Part shown: one piece after another, positions 9,046 through 19,329 of the stretch
How positions within the stretch are numbered: the first letter of the stretch is position 1
Layout: every line of letters begins with the position of its first letter
Made by a program: the position numbers and the translations under genes
Notes under the pieces: generated by a model
Databases searched by the model: none
Seen by the model: the letters and a program-made list of their open reading frames with translations, nothing else
Told to the model about the DNA's origin: nothing
DNA from: Mycoplasma_H phocimorsus
Lineage (GTDB): Bacteria > Bacillota_I > Bacilli_A > Mycoplasmatales > Metamycoplasmataceae
DNA: 26,099 nt
Strand: one strand, 5' to 3'
Assembly: GCF_030077865.1 (NCBI RefSeq)
Contig: NZ_JASDDP010000013.1

Positions 9046-9054
9046 TGTTATAAT
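9046..9054 (+). promoter_or_regulatory. Extended -10 promoter (TGTTATAAT) of dnaK
   Basis: TGn followed by a perfect TATAAT at 9049-9054. ATTTGA at 9026-9031 lies 17 nt upstream as a weak -35, inside the CIRCE. Predicted transcription start near 9061, giving a 25-nt leader with AAAAGGAGA before the ATG at 9086. Confidence 0.75.
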
Positions 9055-9085
9055 TAAATTAACTAATTATTAAAAGGAGAAATTT

Positions 9086-10891
9086 ATGGCAAAAGAAATA
9101 GTATTAGGAATTGACTTGGGAACTACAAACTCAGTAGTTTCAATTATTAAAAATAAACAACCACAAGTATTAGAAAATCCAAATGGTAAAAATACAACAC
9201 CTTCAGTTGTAGCATTTAAAAATGATGATATTATTGTTGGTGAAATTGCTAAGAGACAGCTTGAAACAAATAAAAATAGTATTGCATCTGTAAAAAGATT
9301 AATGGGAACTGATAAAAAAATTCACTTAAATAATAAAGAATATAAACCAGAACAAATTTCAGCAATGATTCTTTCATATTTAAAAGAATATGCTGAGAAA
9401 AAAATAGGATCTAAAGTAAGTAAAGCAGTTATTACTGTTCCTGCATATTTCAATAATGAAGAACGTGAAGCAACAAAAAATGCTGGTAAAATTGCTGGAC
9501 TTGAAGTTCTTAGAATAATTAATGAACCAACAGCAGCTGCATTAGCATTTGGTTTAGATTCAAAAGAAGCAAATAAAGGTAAAAAAATCTTAGTATTTGA
9601 CTTAGGTGGAGGAACATTTGACGTTTCAATTTTAGAAATTGAAGAAGGAACATATGAGGTTCTTTCAACTTCAGGAGATAATCGTTTAGGTGGAGATGAT
9701 TGAGACCATGAAATTGTTAGCTGAATTATTCAAAAAATTAAAGATGAACACAATGGTTTTGATGTTTCAAATGATAAAATGGCTTTAGCAAGACTAAAAG
9801 AAGCTGCAGAAAAAGCTAAAATTGATCTTTCAAATACAATGGAAACTACAATTTCATTACCATTCTTAGCATTAACAGCTGAAGGACCACTTAATGTAGA
9901 ACTTAATTTAAATCGTGCTGAGTTTGAAAAAATTACAGCTAACTTACTTGATAGAACAAGAAAACCTATTGATGATGCACTTTCACAAGCAAAATTAAGT
10001 GTAGCGGAAATTGATGAAATATTATTAGTTGGTGGTTCTACAAGAATGCCTGCTGTTCAACAAATGATTGAAACAAAATTAGGAAAAAAACCAAACAGAA
10101 CTATTAATCCTGATGAAGTTGTTTCAATTGGTGCTGCAATTCAAGGAGCTGTTTTAGCTGGTGATATTGATGATGTATTACTACTTGATGTAACACCTCT
10201 TACATTGGGTATTGAAACAATGGGAGGAGTATTAACACCACTTATTGCAAGAAATACTACAATTCCAGCAAGTAGATCACAAGTATTTTCAACAGCCGCA
10301 GATAATCAAACTGCTGTTACAATTAGTGTTTTCCAAGGTGAAAGAACAATGGCTGCTGATAATAAATTATTAGGACAATTTAATTTAGAAGGTATTGATC
10401 CAGCACCAAGAGGTGTTCCTCAAATTGAAGTTACATTCACAATTGATGCTAATGGTATTACAACAGTACAAGCTAAAGATAAAAAAACAAATAAAGAAAC
10501 ATCAATTACAATTTCAAACTCTTCAAAATTATCAGAAGAAGAAATTGAAAAAATGGTTAAAGAAGCTGAAGAAAATAAAAAAGCAGATCAAGAGAAAAAA
10601 GAGAAAGCTGAAACAATAATTAGAACAGAATCATTAATTAATCAATTAGAAAAAGCATTAACTGATCAAGGTGATAAGGTTGATGAAAAACAAAAAGAAG
10701 CTACTCAAAAACAAATTGAAGAATTAAAAACACTTTTAAAAGAAGAAAAATATGAAGAATTAAAAGTAAAACTTGATCAAATTGAACAAATGGCAAGCCA
10801 ATTTGCACAACATGCAGCTAATGCAAAAACAAGTGCAACTTCAAGTAATGAAGATGGCGTTGAAGCAGAAATTGTTGATAATGATAAATAA
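9086..10891 (+). CDS. dnaK: Molecular chaperone DnaK (Hsp70)
   Basis: 601-residue ATP-dependent cytoplasmic chaperone that works with DnaJ and GrpE in folding and refolding; neither partner gene is adjacent. The nucleotide-binding domain starts GIDLGTTNS (8-16), with NEPTAAALAFG, DLGGGTFDVS (from Asp172) and VGGSTRMPAVQ. The substrate-binding domain follows LLDVTPLTLGIETMGG and contains VFQGERTMAADN and the IDANGITTV stretch. A Lys/Glu-rich helical lid follows, and the C-terminus ends GVEAEIVDNDK without the EEVD of eukaryotic relatives, as expected for bacteria. Two UGA-Trp codons (after LGGDD and in VSWII) must be read through; without that it looks like two ORFs. Regulation by HrcA through the CIRCE operator is clear. 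Monocistronic: a terminator follows. Confidence 0.97.
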
Positions 10892-10914
10892 TTAAAATTT
10901 AACATATTTATATG

Positions 10915-10944
10915 GAGTAAAACAAAATAGTTTTACTCTTTTTT
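10915..10944 (+). terminator. Terminator of dnaK
   Basis: Perfect 9-bp stem gagtaaaac (10915-10923) with gttttactc (10930-10938), loop aaaata, followed by six T. Confidence 0.85.
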
Positions 10945-11019
10945 ATTATTAAATTTATTAATTATTATTAATAAAAAGTGTAAAATTTGAATTAAAAATA
11001 TTAAAATTTCATATAAAGT

Positions 11020-11025
11020 TATAAT
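11020..11025 (+). promoter_or_regulatory. -10 element (TATAAT) for the tandem lipoprotein operon
   Basis: Perfect TATAAT 47 nt before the ATG at 11072. No properly spaced -35 was found. It would drive both lipoprotein genes, which are only 26 nt apart. Confidence 0.5.
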
Positions 11026-11071
11026 AATATTCTTTAATAAATTTAATTAATATCATTTTAAGGATCAAAAA

Positions 11072-12928
11072 ATGAAAAGAAAAAAAATATGAATGATACT
11101 GCCTAATATTTTGTTTATATGTTCAATGACAAGCTTAGTTGCTTGCAATAATAAAGTGACATATTCACAATTAGAAAAAAATTTTAATAAACAAAAAGAA
11201 AAATTTCATTCATTAATAAAAATAGAAAATAAAAAATTTTCATCAGGCGATCCAGTTTATAATGCTATTAATAATTATTTTTCATTATTAGAAAAGAATG
11301 ATAAAACATTAGAAAATAAAAAAGAAATAAATAAAAAAGAATACTTTACTGAAAATGAAAGTAGAATAAATAATGAAGATAGTGAACTTTTACAACAATT
11401 AATAAAAGAAGAAAAGCAACAAAAAGAAGAGTTAAAAAAACAAAAAGTTATAACAATTTCTTTAGCAATAAGTGGTTCGATATTGGCTGGTGTAGCAGCA
11501 GGACTAGGTATATATTTTGGTACTAAAGATATTGATTCAAAAACAAATCAAAAAAAACATGAATTAGAAAAATCATTAAATTTATATCAAAAATTAATAA
11601 AAAATTCTGAAAAATCACATCCTCTTTTTGATGTTTTTAATAAAATTATTGATTTAGCATTTGAAGAAAATATTCCTAAAGCTATTATTAGCATTTTAAA
11701 AGAAATATTTTTTCAAGATTATTTTCAAGATTTTGATGAAGAAAATGAAAAAATATTATTAGAAAAATTATCAAAAATACAAAAACCAAGTAAGAAAATA
11801 TTAAATAAGATTTTTAACGAATTAACAAATACTAATGCTTTTTTACAAAATGATGAAAAAGAGATTATTTCAAAAATAAAAAAATTAGTTATAGAAATTA
11901 CACAAACTTATTTACCTAATTTGTTAAAAAATATTTTAGTTTTTATAACATTACAAAGCGAAACAAAAGATAAAGGCTCAATTTTAGCAAGATTTATAAT
12001 AAATATTTTAAAACAAAAAAATATTATATTTTCTGATGTTAATAATATATCACAAGTTTTACAAATAATAGCTTCATTATTTAGTAATGAAAAAAATGAA
12101 TTATTAGATTTCTTTATAAATAAAATAACTTTTACATTAAATCAAAATGAGTTATTTTTTGATATAAAAAGTGATTTTTTTAATATTTTAAATAAAACAA
12201 TAAAAGAAATATTTACTGAAAATGACAAAAATGAATTAAGCCTAAAAAAAATGTTTAATGATATTATACCTAAAATAATACAAATTGTAAAAATTGATAC
12301 AACCCAATCATATGATAGTTTTGTTAAATTTATTAATGATTTATTTACTAAAAATTATAATCAAAAATGATTACATGACTTTTTGAGTTCAGATAATATT
12401 AATTTTAATCATAAAAATAGTATTAAAAAAGATTTAAACTATTATAATCACATAATATTTCCAAAACTAAATATTACTTTTAAAAATATATTTTTGGCTT
12501 TTGAAAAAAGAAATAATATTAAAGAAATAATAGATGGAATAGTTAAATTATTATTTAAACCATTAGTAATTGAATTATCAAAATTTCAAAATAATGAAGA
12601 AATAAAAAAATCTATTTTTAGATTGGTATGTTTTTTATCATTTATTTTTTATAAGCATGCAAAAATTAAAAATAATATTCTTAATGGAATTTTGCAAATA
12701 TTTAATCCTTTCAAACCAGATGAATATCTTGTTGAAATTTTGAGACAATTATTTACTGAGTTAAATGTAAAAATAAAAGTAGAAGATATTTTAGGATCTC
12801 GTTCTTGAAGATTATTGTGAATAGGAAAAAAATTTGATATTTTCACAATAATAAAAAAAGCTACAGATTCAAAAGACAATAAATTAAATGAATTAATAAA
12901 TTTACTTAAAGAAGGACACAAAAAATAA
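11072..12928 (+). CDS. Tandem paralogous lipoprotein A, unknown function, with additional membrane helix
   Basis: I do not recognise the family. 618 residues, read through UGA-Trp codons at codon 7 and at 12368, 12806 and 12818. A basic start and hydrophobic stretch end in the lipobox SLVAC, lipidated Cys25. About 100 hydrophilic, Lys/Glu-rich residues follow, then a second hydrophobic helix at about 126-150 containing SGSILAGVAAGLGIYFG, a glycine-zipper type pattern. The remaining ~465 residues are predicted helical and rich in Lys, Ile, Leu and Asn, with conserved blocks shared with the next gene: FNKIIDLAF, YLPNLLKNILVFITLQ, a SILARFIINIL block, DSFVKFINDLF and LLFKPLVIEL. The ATG at 11072 follows AAGGATC, a modest ribosome-binding site. 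If the lipobox is cleaved, the second helix would put the large C-terminal part inside the cell. First gene of a two-gene unit. Confidence 0.85.
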
Positions 12929-12954
12929 TATTACAACTAAAAAGAAAGGGATGA

Positions 12955-14913
12955 ATGAATAAAAATATTAAAATTATACTAATGTCAATTAAAATTACAT
13001 TAATATTTAATGTAATTAGTTGTAATGTTATTAGTAAAAATGATCAACTATTTAAAAACGATATTATAAATTCTTTATCAGATAACAATAAAAGTAAATT
13101 AATAAGTCAAAATAAAAATATTGAAAATGATTTAATTGATAACGCTATTACTTCCACTTTTGATTTTTTTAATGAAAGAAAAAACTTAAATAAAAATTTT
13201 TATAGTTATAGTAATGAAAATATTTTTTTAGAACCTAATTTAATAGAAGAAGAACAAAAAAAAGAAAATGATATACAAAATGAAAATAATTCAATTATTT
13301 CTAAAAAAATTTTTGATGAATTAATACAAAAAAGAAAAATACATCAAACAAAAATTAATAATTATAAAAAATGAATGATAGGTATTGGTTTAGCAAGTAG
13401 TATTATTGCCGGATTTTCTTCAGGTCTAGGGATTTATTTTGGAATTAAAAATAATGATAAAAACGTTAATTTAGAAAATATCAATTTACAAAAACAAATA
13501 GACATTTATAAAAATCTTTATAAAGAAATTAATCAAGCTGATCCTCTTACTAATGTAATTGTAAAAGTCATTGATATAGCTTTTACAAAACAATTGCCTC
13601 AAGCTATATTAAATTTTTTAAAAAAAACAATTTTGAAAGAAAGTTTTCAAAAAATAGAAGAGAACCTAGATAAAGAATTAACAAAAAAAATAGCCGCTTC
13701 TAAAAAAGCGACAGAATTTACAGTTAAAGATTTATTAACTAAGTTTACTAAACTAAAAATTCAAGATATTAATAATTATGAATTTAAAAAAGGCGTTAAA
13801 AAAGCAATAACTGATATTATTAAAAGTTATTTACCCGATTTAATAAAAGGGATTTTAGATTTTTTAACTATTCAAGGAAAAGAACAAAATAAAAATTCGA
13901 TTCTCGCTAATTTTTTAATTGAAAAATTAGCAAATTGAAAAATTAAATTAAAAAATAGTGAAAATTTTTCAAAAATTATAAGAACTTATATTGAATTAAT
14001 TATCAAAAAAGATAATAAACTTATTAGTTTTTTAATAAGTAGAGCTTCTGATGCTATTAATAAAACAAATTTATCATTTAAAATGATAGATGATATCTTT
14101 GCAATTATAAATAGATTTATTGACATTTTAATTGTAAAAGAAGAAGAAAAAGAACAAACAACTAAAATTATTGATGTAGAAAAAATTATTAAAGTTTTAC
14201 TGCCAGAATTAGTGAATTCTATTGAAATTGATGATAGTAAAGATTATTCTGCATTTGTTTCTTTTGTTAATGGTATGTTTGAAAAAAATAATTCAGATAA
14301 ATCAAATGAATATAATAATCTTTGAGTTTATAATTTAATAGATAAAAATAAATTTCAACCCGAAAATTCAGCTTATTTAGAAAAACAAGCTATTCTTGAA
14401 TCTGAAGCAATTAATAGCGATAGGAAAATAATTATTCCCGAAGTAGATCTTAGTGTTGATGATAAATTTCTTGTATTATTAGAACTAAATAATATTTCAG
14501 GTTTCATAACTAAATTATTTAATTTATTATTTGAACCTTTAGTTATTGAATTGAAAAAAAATAAAAATAATGAATGTGAAAATGCTAAAAAAGCTATTGT
14601 AAGATTGACTGGATTAATTTCTTATATTTATTATAAATTGAGTTCAAATAATGGAAGCGGTTTTATTAATACATTAAAAAAAGATCTTACTCCAGCAGAC
14701 CCTAAATATGCAATTACTAAAACAATATCTAAATTACTTGCTAAACATGATATTCAAAGCACAGTATTAACAGATTTATTTGGAAAAAAAGTTTCTGATT
14801 CATATTTATATATTTTTACAATTGGTTCATATCAAATTTTTACAGAATCAAAAAATAAAGCTGAAAAAAAAGAAAGTAAACTCGAAAATATTTTTGAAAA
14901 AGGTTCATTTTAA
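12955..14913 (+). CDS. Tandem paralogous lipoprotein B, unknown function, with additional membrane helix
   Basis: 652 residues; a diverged duplicate of the gene 26 nt upstream and presumably co-transcribed with it. The lipobox NVISC gives Cys23. A hydrophilic segment of ~115 residues leads to a second membrane helix at about 140-163, W-M-IGIGLASSIIAGFSSGLGIYFG, which shares the I-x-AG-x-x-x-GLGIYFG core with protein A. Shared blocks in the C-terminal part: VIDIAF, YLPDLIKGILDFLTIQ, NSILANFLIEKL, SAFVSFVNGMF and LFEPLVIELKK. UGA-Trp codons are read at 13372, 13936 and 14323. The ATG at 12951 is out of frame and ends after three codons; the ATG at 12955 follows GAAAGGG and is used. The stretch around 335-375 in the paralogue differs, and this copy carries an extra acidic insertion near residues 460-510. 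Function unknown; surface or membrane-complex role inferred. Confidence 0.85.
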
Positions 14914-15088
14914 ATTTAAAATTAATAATAAATAATTTATAAAAAAATACTAAAAATAAATTAAAAAATAAAATTTAATATTTGTATTAACATAAAAATA
15001 GCATATTCAAATTTAATATAAAATTATTTACCTTCTTATACTTAAAAGTTTTGCTAACACTACTATTAATATTTTAATTATTTTTTAC

Positions 15089-15368
15089 TTAATTCTTATT
15101 TATTTTATGTAGTTTATTTTTTATAATTTCAAAATATTGTTTGACTATTTTCTTCAACTCTTCAATTTTGAATTTATCTCAATCTAATTTGAGAAAATTA
15201 TGAGGTTTTTTATTTTTTGAAAGTCTTGCTAAAATCTAGTCCTCTATTTATGTTTTTATTTTTCACTTAAATTGTATTAGGAAATAATTTATTAATAATT
15301 TTTATTACTTTTTTATGGTTGCTATTTATATATTTTAAAAAATATTTTTTTGTAAAATATCTCGACAT
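15089..15368 (-). pseudogene. Decayed minus-strand ORF, unrecognised
   Basis: Two pieces of protein-like sequence lie head to tail on the minus strand. Piece 1 (15267-15368) starts with ATG and encodes 33 residues beginning MSRYFTKKYFLKYIN, then hits TAA; the same frame continues with RGLDFSKTF. Piece 2 (15089-15235), in another frame and without a start codon, encodes 48 residues including LARLSKNKKPHNFLKLDWDK, a UGA-Trp, and a Lys-rich helical end. One stop and one frameshift would join them into a protein of about 100 residues. The piece composition is normal for the organism's proteins. I cannot name the parent gene; a remnant of a mobile or duplicated gene is possible. Confidence 0.4.
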
Positions 15369-15396
15369 GTAAAAACTTTTTTAATAAAAATTATTT

Positions 15397-15424
15397 AAAA
15401 AACATCCACGTTAGCAGATGTTTT
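15397..15424 (-). terminator. Terminator of argS (minus strand)
   Basis: 8-bp stem aaaacatc (15399-15406) with gatgtttt (15417-15424), loop of 10. On the minus strand the stem is followed by a run of six T. It lies 43 nt past the argS stop. Confidence 0.65.
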
Positions 15425-15466
15425 ATTTTATTATTTCAATTTATAGTGTAAATAATTTATTTTTTA

Positions 15467-17089
15467 TTACATATTATGTTTAATACTAATTCCCAACACT
15501 CTTAAACCATTCTCGATAGTAATATTTACTGCTTTAACAATCATTAACAATGTTTGAGCATTTTCACTTTCTATTACCTTAGGTGAATTAGAATATCATG
15601 AATTAAATTCTTTTGCAAGCTTAATTAAATATTGTGTCAACATATTAGTTGTTTGCTTTTCAGCTGAATTTTTTATTATTTCAGGAAATTCAAGTACTAA
15701 TTTAGTTAATTGAATATCTTTAACATTTAAACAATCTGTATTTATATTTTCAGCATAAGCATAATTAGCTTTTTCTAATAATGAAAATGCCCTAGCGTTT
15801 GCATATTGTACAAGAATAACAGGATTATCATTAGTTTTTGAAGTTGCAATATTAATATCAAAATCTAATTTCGTATTATATGTACGATCAAGAAGAATAA
15901 ATCTAGCTGAATCTACACCCACTATATCAATAAATTCTCTCAAAAAGAAACTTGTTCCTTTTCTTTTTGACATTTTAAATTCTTCGCCATTTTTAATCAG
16001 TCTTACTAATTGCATGCAAAGAATGTTTAAATTTTCTTCTTTTTGACCTAAATCCTTCATAGCGCATTGCATACGTTTAATATAACCTGAATGATCAGCA
16101 CCTCAAATATTCATAACAATTCCATCTTTGCCAATTTCATTAAATTTAATATTATGATAAGCAATATCAGGCATAAAGTATGTATACTCACCATTTTCTT
16201 TAATTAAAACTCTATCTTTATCATCTCCATGAATAGTAGTTTTTAACCAAGTTGCTCCATCTTTTTGATACGTGTTTTTTAACTTTGAAAGTGTATCTTT
16301 AATAATTTGTTTATTATTTTCATATAAACTTTTTTCACTAAAATACTTATCAAAAAATACATTAAATCTAGCTAAATCTTTCTTTATTTCACATAGAAAT
16401 AAAGAAAGCCCCTCTTCTTTAAATAGCTTTAAAACTTCTTTCTTTAAAGGTATATTTTTATATTTATCATTATATTTTTTATAAAACTCATTCGCCGCTC
16501 AAATGATATCCTCGCCCCTATAACATTCTTCAGGCATAGAAAAATTTTCATCAAAAATTTGTTGATATCTAGCATATAAACTTTCAGCTAAAATATTAAT
16601 TTGAGCACCAGCATCATTAATGTAATATTCTGTTGTAACATCCATGCCAGCAAATTCAAAAATATTTGCAATTGCACTTCCTATAGCTGCATTTCTAGCG
16701 TGTCCAACATGAAGATAACCCGTTGGATTTGCAGAAACAAATTCGACATTAACTTTACCTTTTTTATTTCCTTTACCATATTCATCTTTTAAGTTAACAA
16801 TACTTTTAAGAGCATTGGCAATATAATTATTATTTAAATAAAAATTAATAAAACCAGGTTTTGCTATTTCGATTTTATCAATAGAAAGTTCAGCTTTTTT
16901 AGGCTCAAGTAAAGCACAAATTTCTTGTGCTAGAATAATAGGATCTTTTTTATTTCCCATTGCTATATTGCTAGTAAAATCACCATGCCTTCTTGAATCA
17001 ATTAGTACAGGTATTTTTTCTATTCCTAATTTATTAGCAATAATTTTTAATTCATTTAGTATAAGATTATTTATTTTAATATTATTCAT
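15467..17089 (-). CDS. argS: Arginyl-tRNA synthetase
   Basis: 540-residue class I aminoacyl-tRNA synthetase that charges tRNA-Arg with arginine using ATP. Seen: the N-terminal tRNA D-loop-binding domain with DSRRHGDFTSNIAM (31-44), the KPGFINFYL stretch, the family signature SANPTGYLHVGHARNAAIG with the HIGH-type motif HVGH at 127-130, YYINDAGAQI, the KMSKS-type loop KMSKRKGTS at 372-380, and the C-terminal anticodon-binding helical domain ending NGLRVLGIS. Both UGA and TGG code for Trp. The start is fixed by the family N-terminus; upstream in-frame codons contain no start. There is no ribosome-binding site, and a -10 box sits 7 nt ahead, so the mRNA looks leaderless. It is divergent from the permease. 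Confidence 0.95.
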
Positions 17090-17096
17090 AAATAAA

Positions 17097-17105
17097 ATTT
17101 TAGCA
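17097..17105 (-). promoter_or_regulatory. Extended -10 promoter (TGCTAAAAT) of argS, implying a leaderless mRNA
   Basis: On the minus strand TGn-TAAAAT ends 7 nt before the argS ATG at 17089. The predicted transcription start therefore coincides with the start codon. There is no Shine-Dalgarno sequence between them. Confidence 0.55.
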
Positions 17106-17158
17106 CTTTTATATTGAAAATTAATTTTATAAATAAGGTGAATATAGTTCTTATCTTA

Positions 17159-17164
17159 TATAAT
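17159..17164 (+). promoter_or_regulatory. -10 element (TATAAT) of the permease gene
   Basis: Perfect TATAAT with predicted start near 17171. The leader of about 27 nt carries the AAAGGAGG site at 17185-17192. Confidence 0.55.
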
Positions 17165-17184
17165 TAATAATATTTATTATTAAG

Positions 17185-17192
17185 AAAGGAGG
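17185..17192 (+). promoter_or_regulatory. Strong Shine-Dalgarno (AAAGGAGG) ahead of a non-AUG start
   Basis: Eight-base match to the 16S anti-SD. The only codons at a workable distance in the permease frame are ATT (17195, 2 nt) and ATA (17198, 5 nt). The first in-frame ATG is at 17243, 50 nt away, which this site could not serve. Confidence 0.7.
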
Positions 17193-17197
17193 TTATT

Positions 17198-18862
17198 ATA
17201 AAAAGTAAAACTACAAAAGAAAAAATTTCTTTTTTCTCAGCAATGATGATTGTTTTTGGTGGAGCAATTGGAGCTGGAATCTTTTTTAAAGCAAAAAGCG
17301 TTATTAATTATTCTCATGGTTCATTGATATTAGCTATTTTTTCATGAATAATAGCGGCTGTTGCTATTATAACAATGGCTCTTGCTTTAATTGAAATTTC
17401 TAGTATTAGAAATGATAATTTATCATTTGTAGGTTGAAATAAAGTTTTTAACTCAAGAACAATTTATAAGGCGGCTAAAAACTTTGTTGCATATATTTGC
17501 ATTCCTCTTACATTCTTTTTTATGCCAATTTATGCAATTATTTCACTTCAAAGTGGAATAGGTTTACTTTCTGGCGGCGTAAATACTTTTAACGTTGTTA
17601 TACACTCATATAATATAGATTGAATAATTTGAACTTTAATTTCTCTTGTAATTACTAGCTATTACATTATTGTTCCGGCTATATTTACAAAATTAGGTAA
17701 TATTCAAAATATTATTACTACATCAATTAAATTTATTCCAGTCATTTTAATTATTATTATTGGCTTTACATTAATGGTAAGCAATAATATAGATAAAGAT
17801 GCTTTAAGTATTACTACAAATACTAAGTATGTAACTAATAATCCTATTGATGGTATTTCTTCATTTGAGAATATAGGAGCAGTTTTTGGTGTATTTTTAT
17901 CTATAGCAGGAATTTTCTTCGCATATGATGGTTTCTTTGTAGTTTCAGGTATTTCTACTGAAATGAAACATCCTAAAAAAGCGCCAATGGCTCTTTTAAT
18001 TGGATTAATAATTACAACAGTTATTTATTTATTAATTGCTATTTCGCTTTCTATAACAGGTGGGGATTTAAATGGTATTCAACCTTATTTAAATAAACTG
18101 TTAAAGTCTGAATATGCAACTAATATTATTCTTGGAATTATTAATATCATGTTATCTATTGGTGTATTAGGAATATTAAATGGTTTTTCACTTTGAGGGC
18201 CAAGATATATTGAAAATCTCCTTTCAAAAGGTGAATTACCATTTTGAAAAAAAGCAATAGGAAAATTAAATTTTGATAAACCTTGATATGGAGTTAAATA
18301 TATTTTGAAATTAACTATACCTATTGTTATTATTTTTTCAATAATAGGTGTATTAGGATATGCACAAATTGGTCAAGAAGGACAATATTGATATTATAAA
18401 GATGGTATTAAAATTTTTATTTATGGTTCAGAAGGCATGACTAAGCTAATTGTATTTAGCGATTTAATTGGTAACTGAACTGCTTTATTCACTTTTGTTT
18501 TTATAGGATTTTCTATAACAGGAGCAATTAAAAATAGAATAAAGAAAAAAGATGAAATTAAGCATAAAACTAAATATTTTATGCCATCAGCAATAATTAG
18601 TGTAGCAATAGTTTTTTTATCATCGATAGTTATTGTTATAGCTCCAATAATTGATTTATTTTTATTAATAAATACTAATCCAAGCACGGAAATAATTATT
18701 TCGAAAATTTCTTTAGTTGTTGTTCTTCTTATTTATATTGGGCTTTCATTTATTCCAACTGAAATAGAAAATTATTTTATTAAAAAAAGATTTAAAACTC
18801 TTAAAGAATATAGAAAATGAAAATGAAAATTGCTTTCTGAAAATCAAAAACATAAGTTTTAA
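17198..18862 (+). CDS. APC-family amino-acid permease
   Basis: About 554 residues, an integral membrane transporter of the amino acid-polyamine-organocation superfamily, probably 12 membrane helices. TM1 carries the family's signature IVFGGAIGAGIFFKA (about residues 18-32), the unwound glycine stretch that binds the substrate backbone. A cytoplasmic N-terminus KTTKEKISFFSAMM precedes it as usual. Later are the FFAYDGFFVVSGISTEMKHP segment (the TM6 region, typical of APC members) and NGFSLWGPRY. UGA is read as Trp many times. The substrate cannot be read from sequence. The start is placed at ATA 17198 because a strong ribosome-binding site lies 5 nt upstream and the N-terminal sequence is family-like; ATT at 17195 is the alternative. 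Starting at the ATG at 17243 would cut into TM1. Confidence 0.82.
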
Positions 18863-18936
18863 TTTATTTAAGACTTTGCATTTATTTAAATTTAGATAAA
18901 AGATAAATAAAATTATTAAAAAAATTATTTCTTAAA

Positions 18937-18942
18937 TATAAT
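18937..18942 (+). promoter_or_regulatory. -10 element (TATAAT) of rnpB
   Basis: Perfect TATAAT with predicted transcription start at about 18948-18949, which agrees with the first base of the P1 helix of the RNA. Confidence 0.65.
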
Positions 18943-18946
18943 TAAT

Positions 18947-19250
18947 AAGCATCGGCTAATAGCTGCACATAGTGTAGAGGAAAGTCCGCGCTTGCACCAT
19001 CTGCGATGATGGTAGTGTTTGTGTCAATTCTAATAAAATTGAGCATAGTACGACTAGTGCCACAGAGACGAGAAACATGAAACGAGGTAAACTCCGCAAG
19101 CAAGAAACCCAAATTTTGGTAGGGGAATCATTCAAATCAAATTGAAGAAATGAATGAAGTATTATTTTATTAAATAATATTAGATAAATTATTAGCACCC
19201 GTAAGGGTACAGAACGCGGCTTATAGATGTAAGGCATCATAATGGTGCTT
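18947..19250 (+). ncRNA. rnpB: RNase P RNA (catalytic subunit)
   Basis: About 304-nt ribozyme that matures tRNA 5' ends with the RnpA protein. The conserved core is clear: GAGGAAAGTCCGCGC (P4 5' strand, 18976-18990), CACAGAGACGAGAAAC, the GAGGTAAACTCCGC region, GGTAGGGGAA, and the P4 3' strand AGAACGCGGCTTATAG near the end. The ends are defined by P1 pairing: AAGCATC (18947-18953) with GGTGCTT (19244-19250) including one G-U pair. The T run directly after P1 allows P1 to act in termination. It lies 84 nt downstream of the permease with its own promoter. An ORF on the opposite strand is a shadow. Confidence 0.95.
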
Positions 19251-19329
19251 TTTGTTATTTATTTTTGGAAATGATTAATAAAATTGGTATGTTATTAGAA
19301 CCTTTACTAAAATTATCAAAATTTGTCAT

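Larger units (their letters stand above)
14914..15466. other. Gene-poor AT-rich stretch between lipoprotein B and argS
   Basis: 553 nt between convergent 3' ends. The first ~170 nt are very AT-rich with no recognisable gene and no clear terminator for the lipoprotein pair. The rest holds the decayed minus-strand ORF and the argS terminator listed separately. Confidence 0.6.

Noticed and set aside
10395..10619. 74-codon ORF rich in Lys/Gln within dnaK
   Set aside because: Out-of-frame reading of the dnaK linker and lid coding sequence; no ribosome-binding site or family match.
12649..12921. 90-codon minus-strand ORF opposite lipoprotein A
   Set aside because: Antisense of a frame whose residues are conserved in the paralogue; no ribosome-binding site.
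18421..18687. 88-codon minus-strand ORF opposite the permease
   Set aside because: Antisense of membrane-helix codons looks hydrophobic too; no start signals, and the permease frame is unambiguous.
18956..19240. 94-codon minus-strand ORF
   Set aside because: Lies entirely opposite rnpB, whose conserved core and P1 helix are clear.
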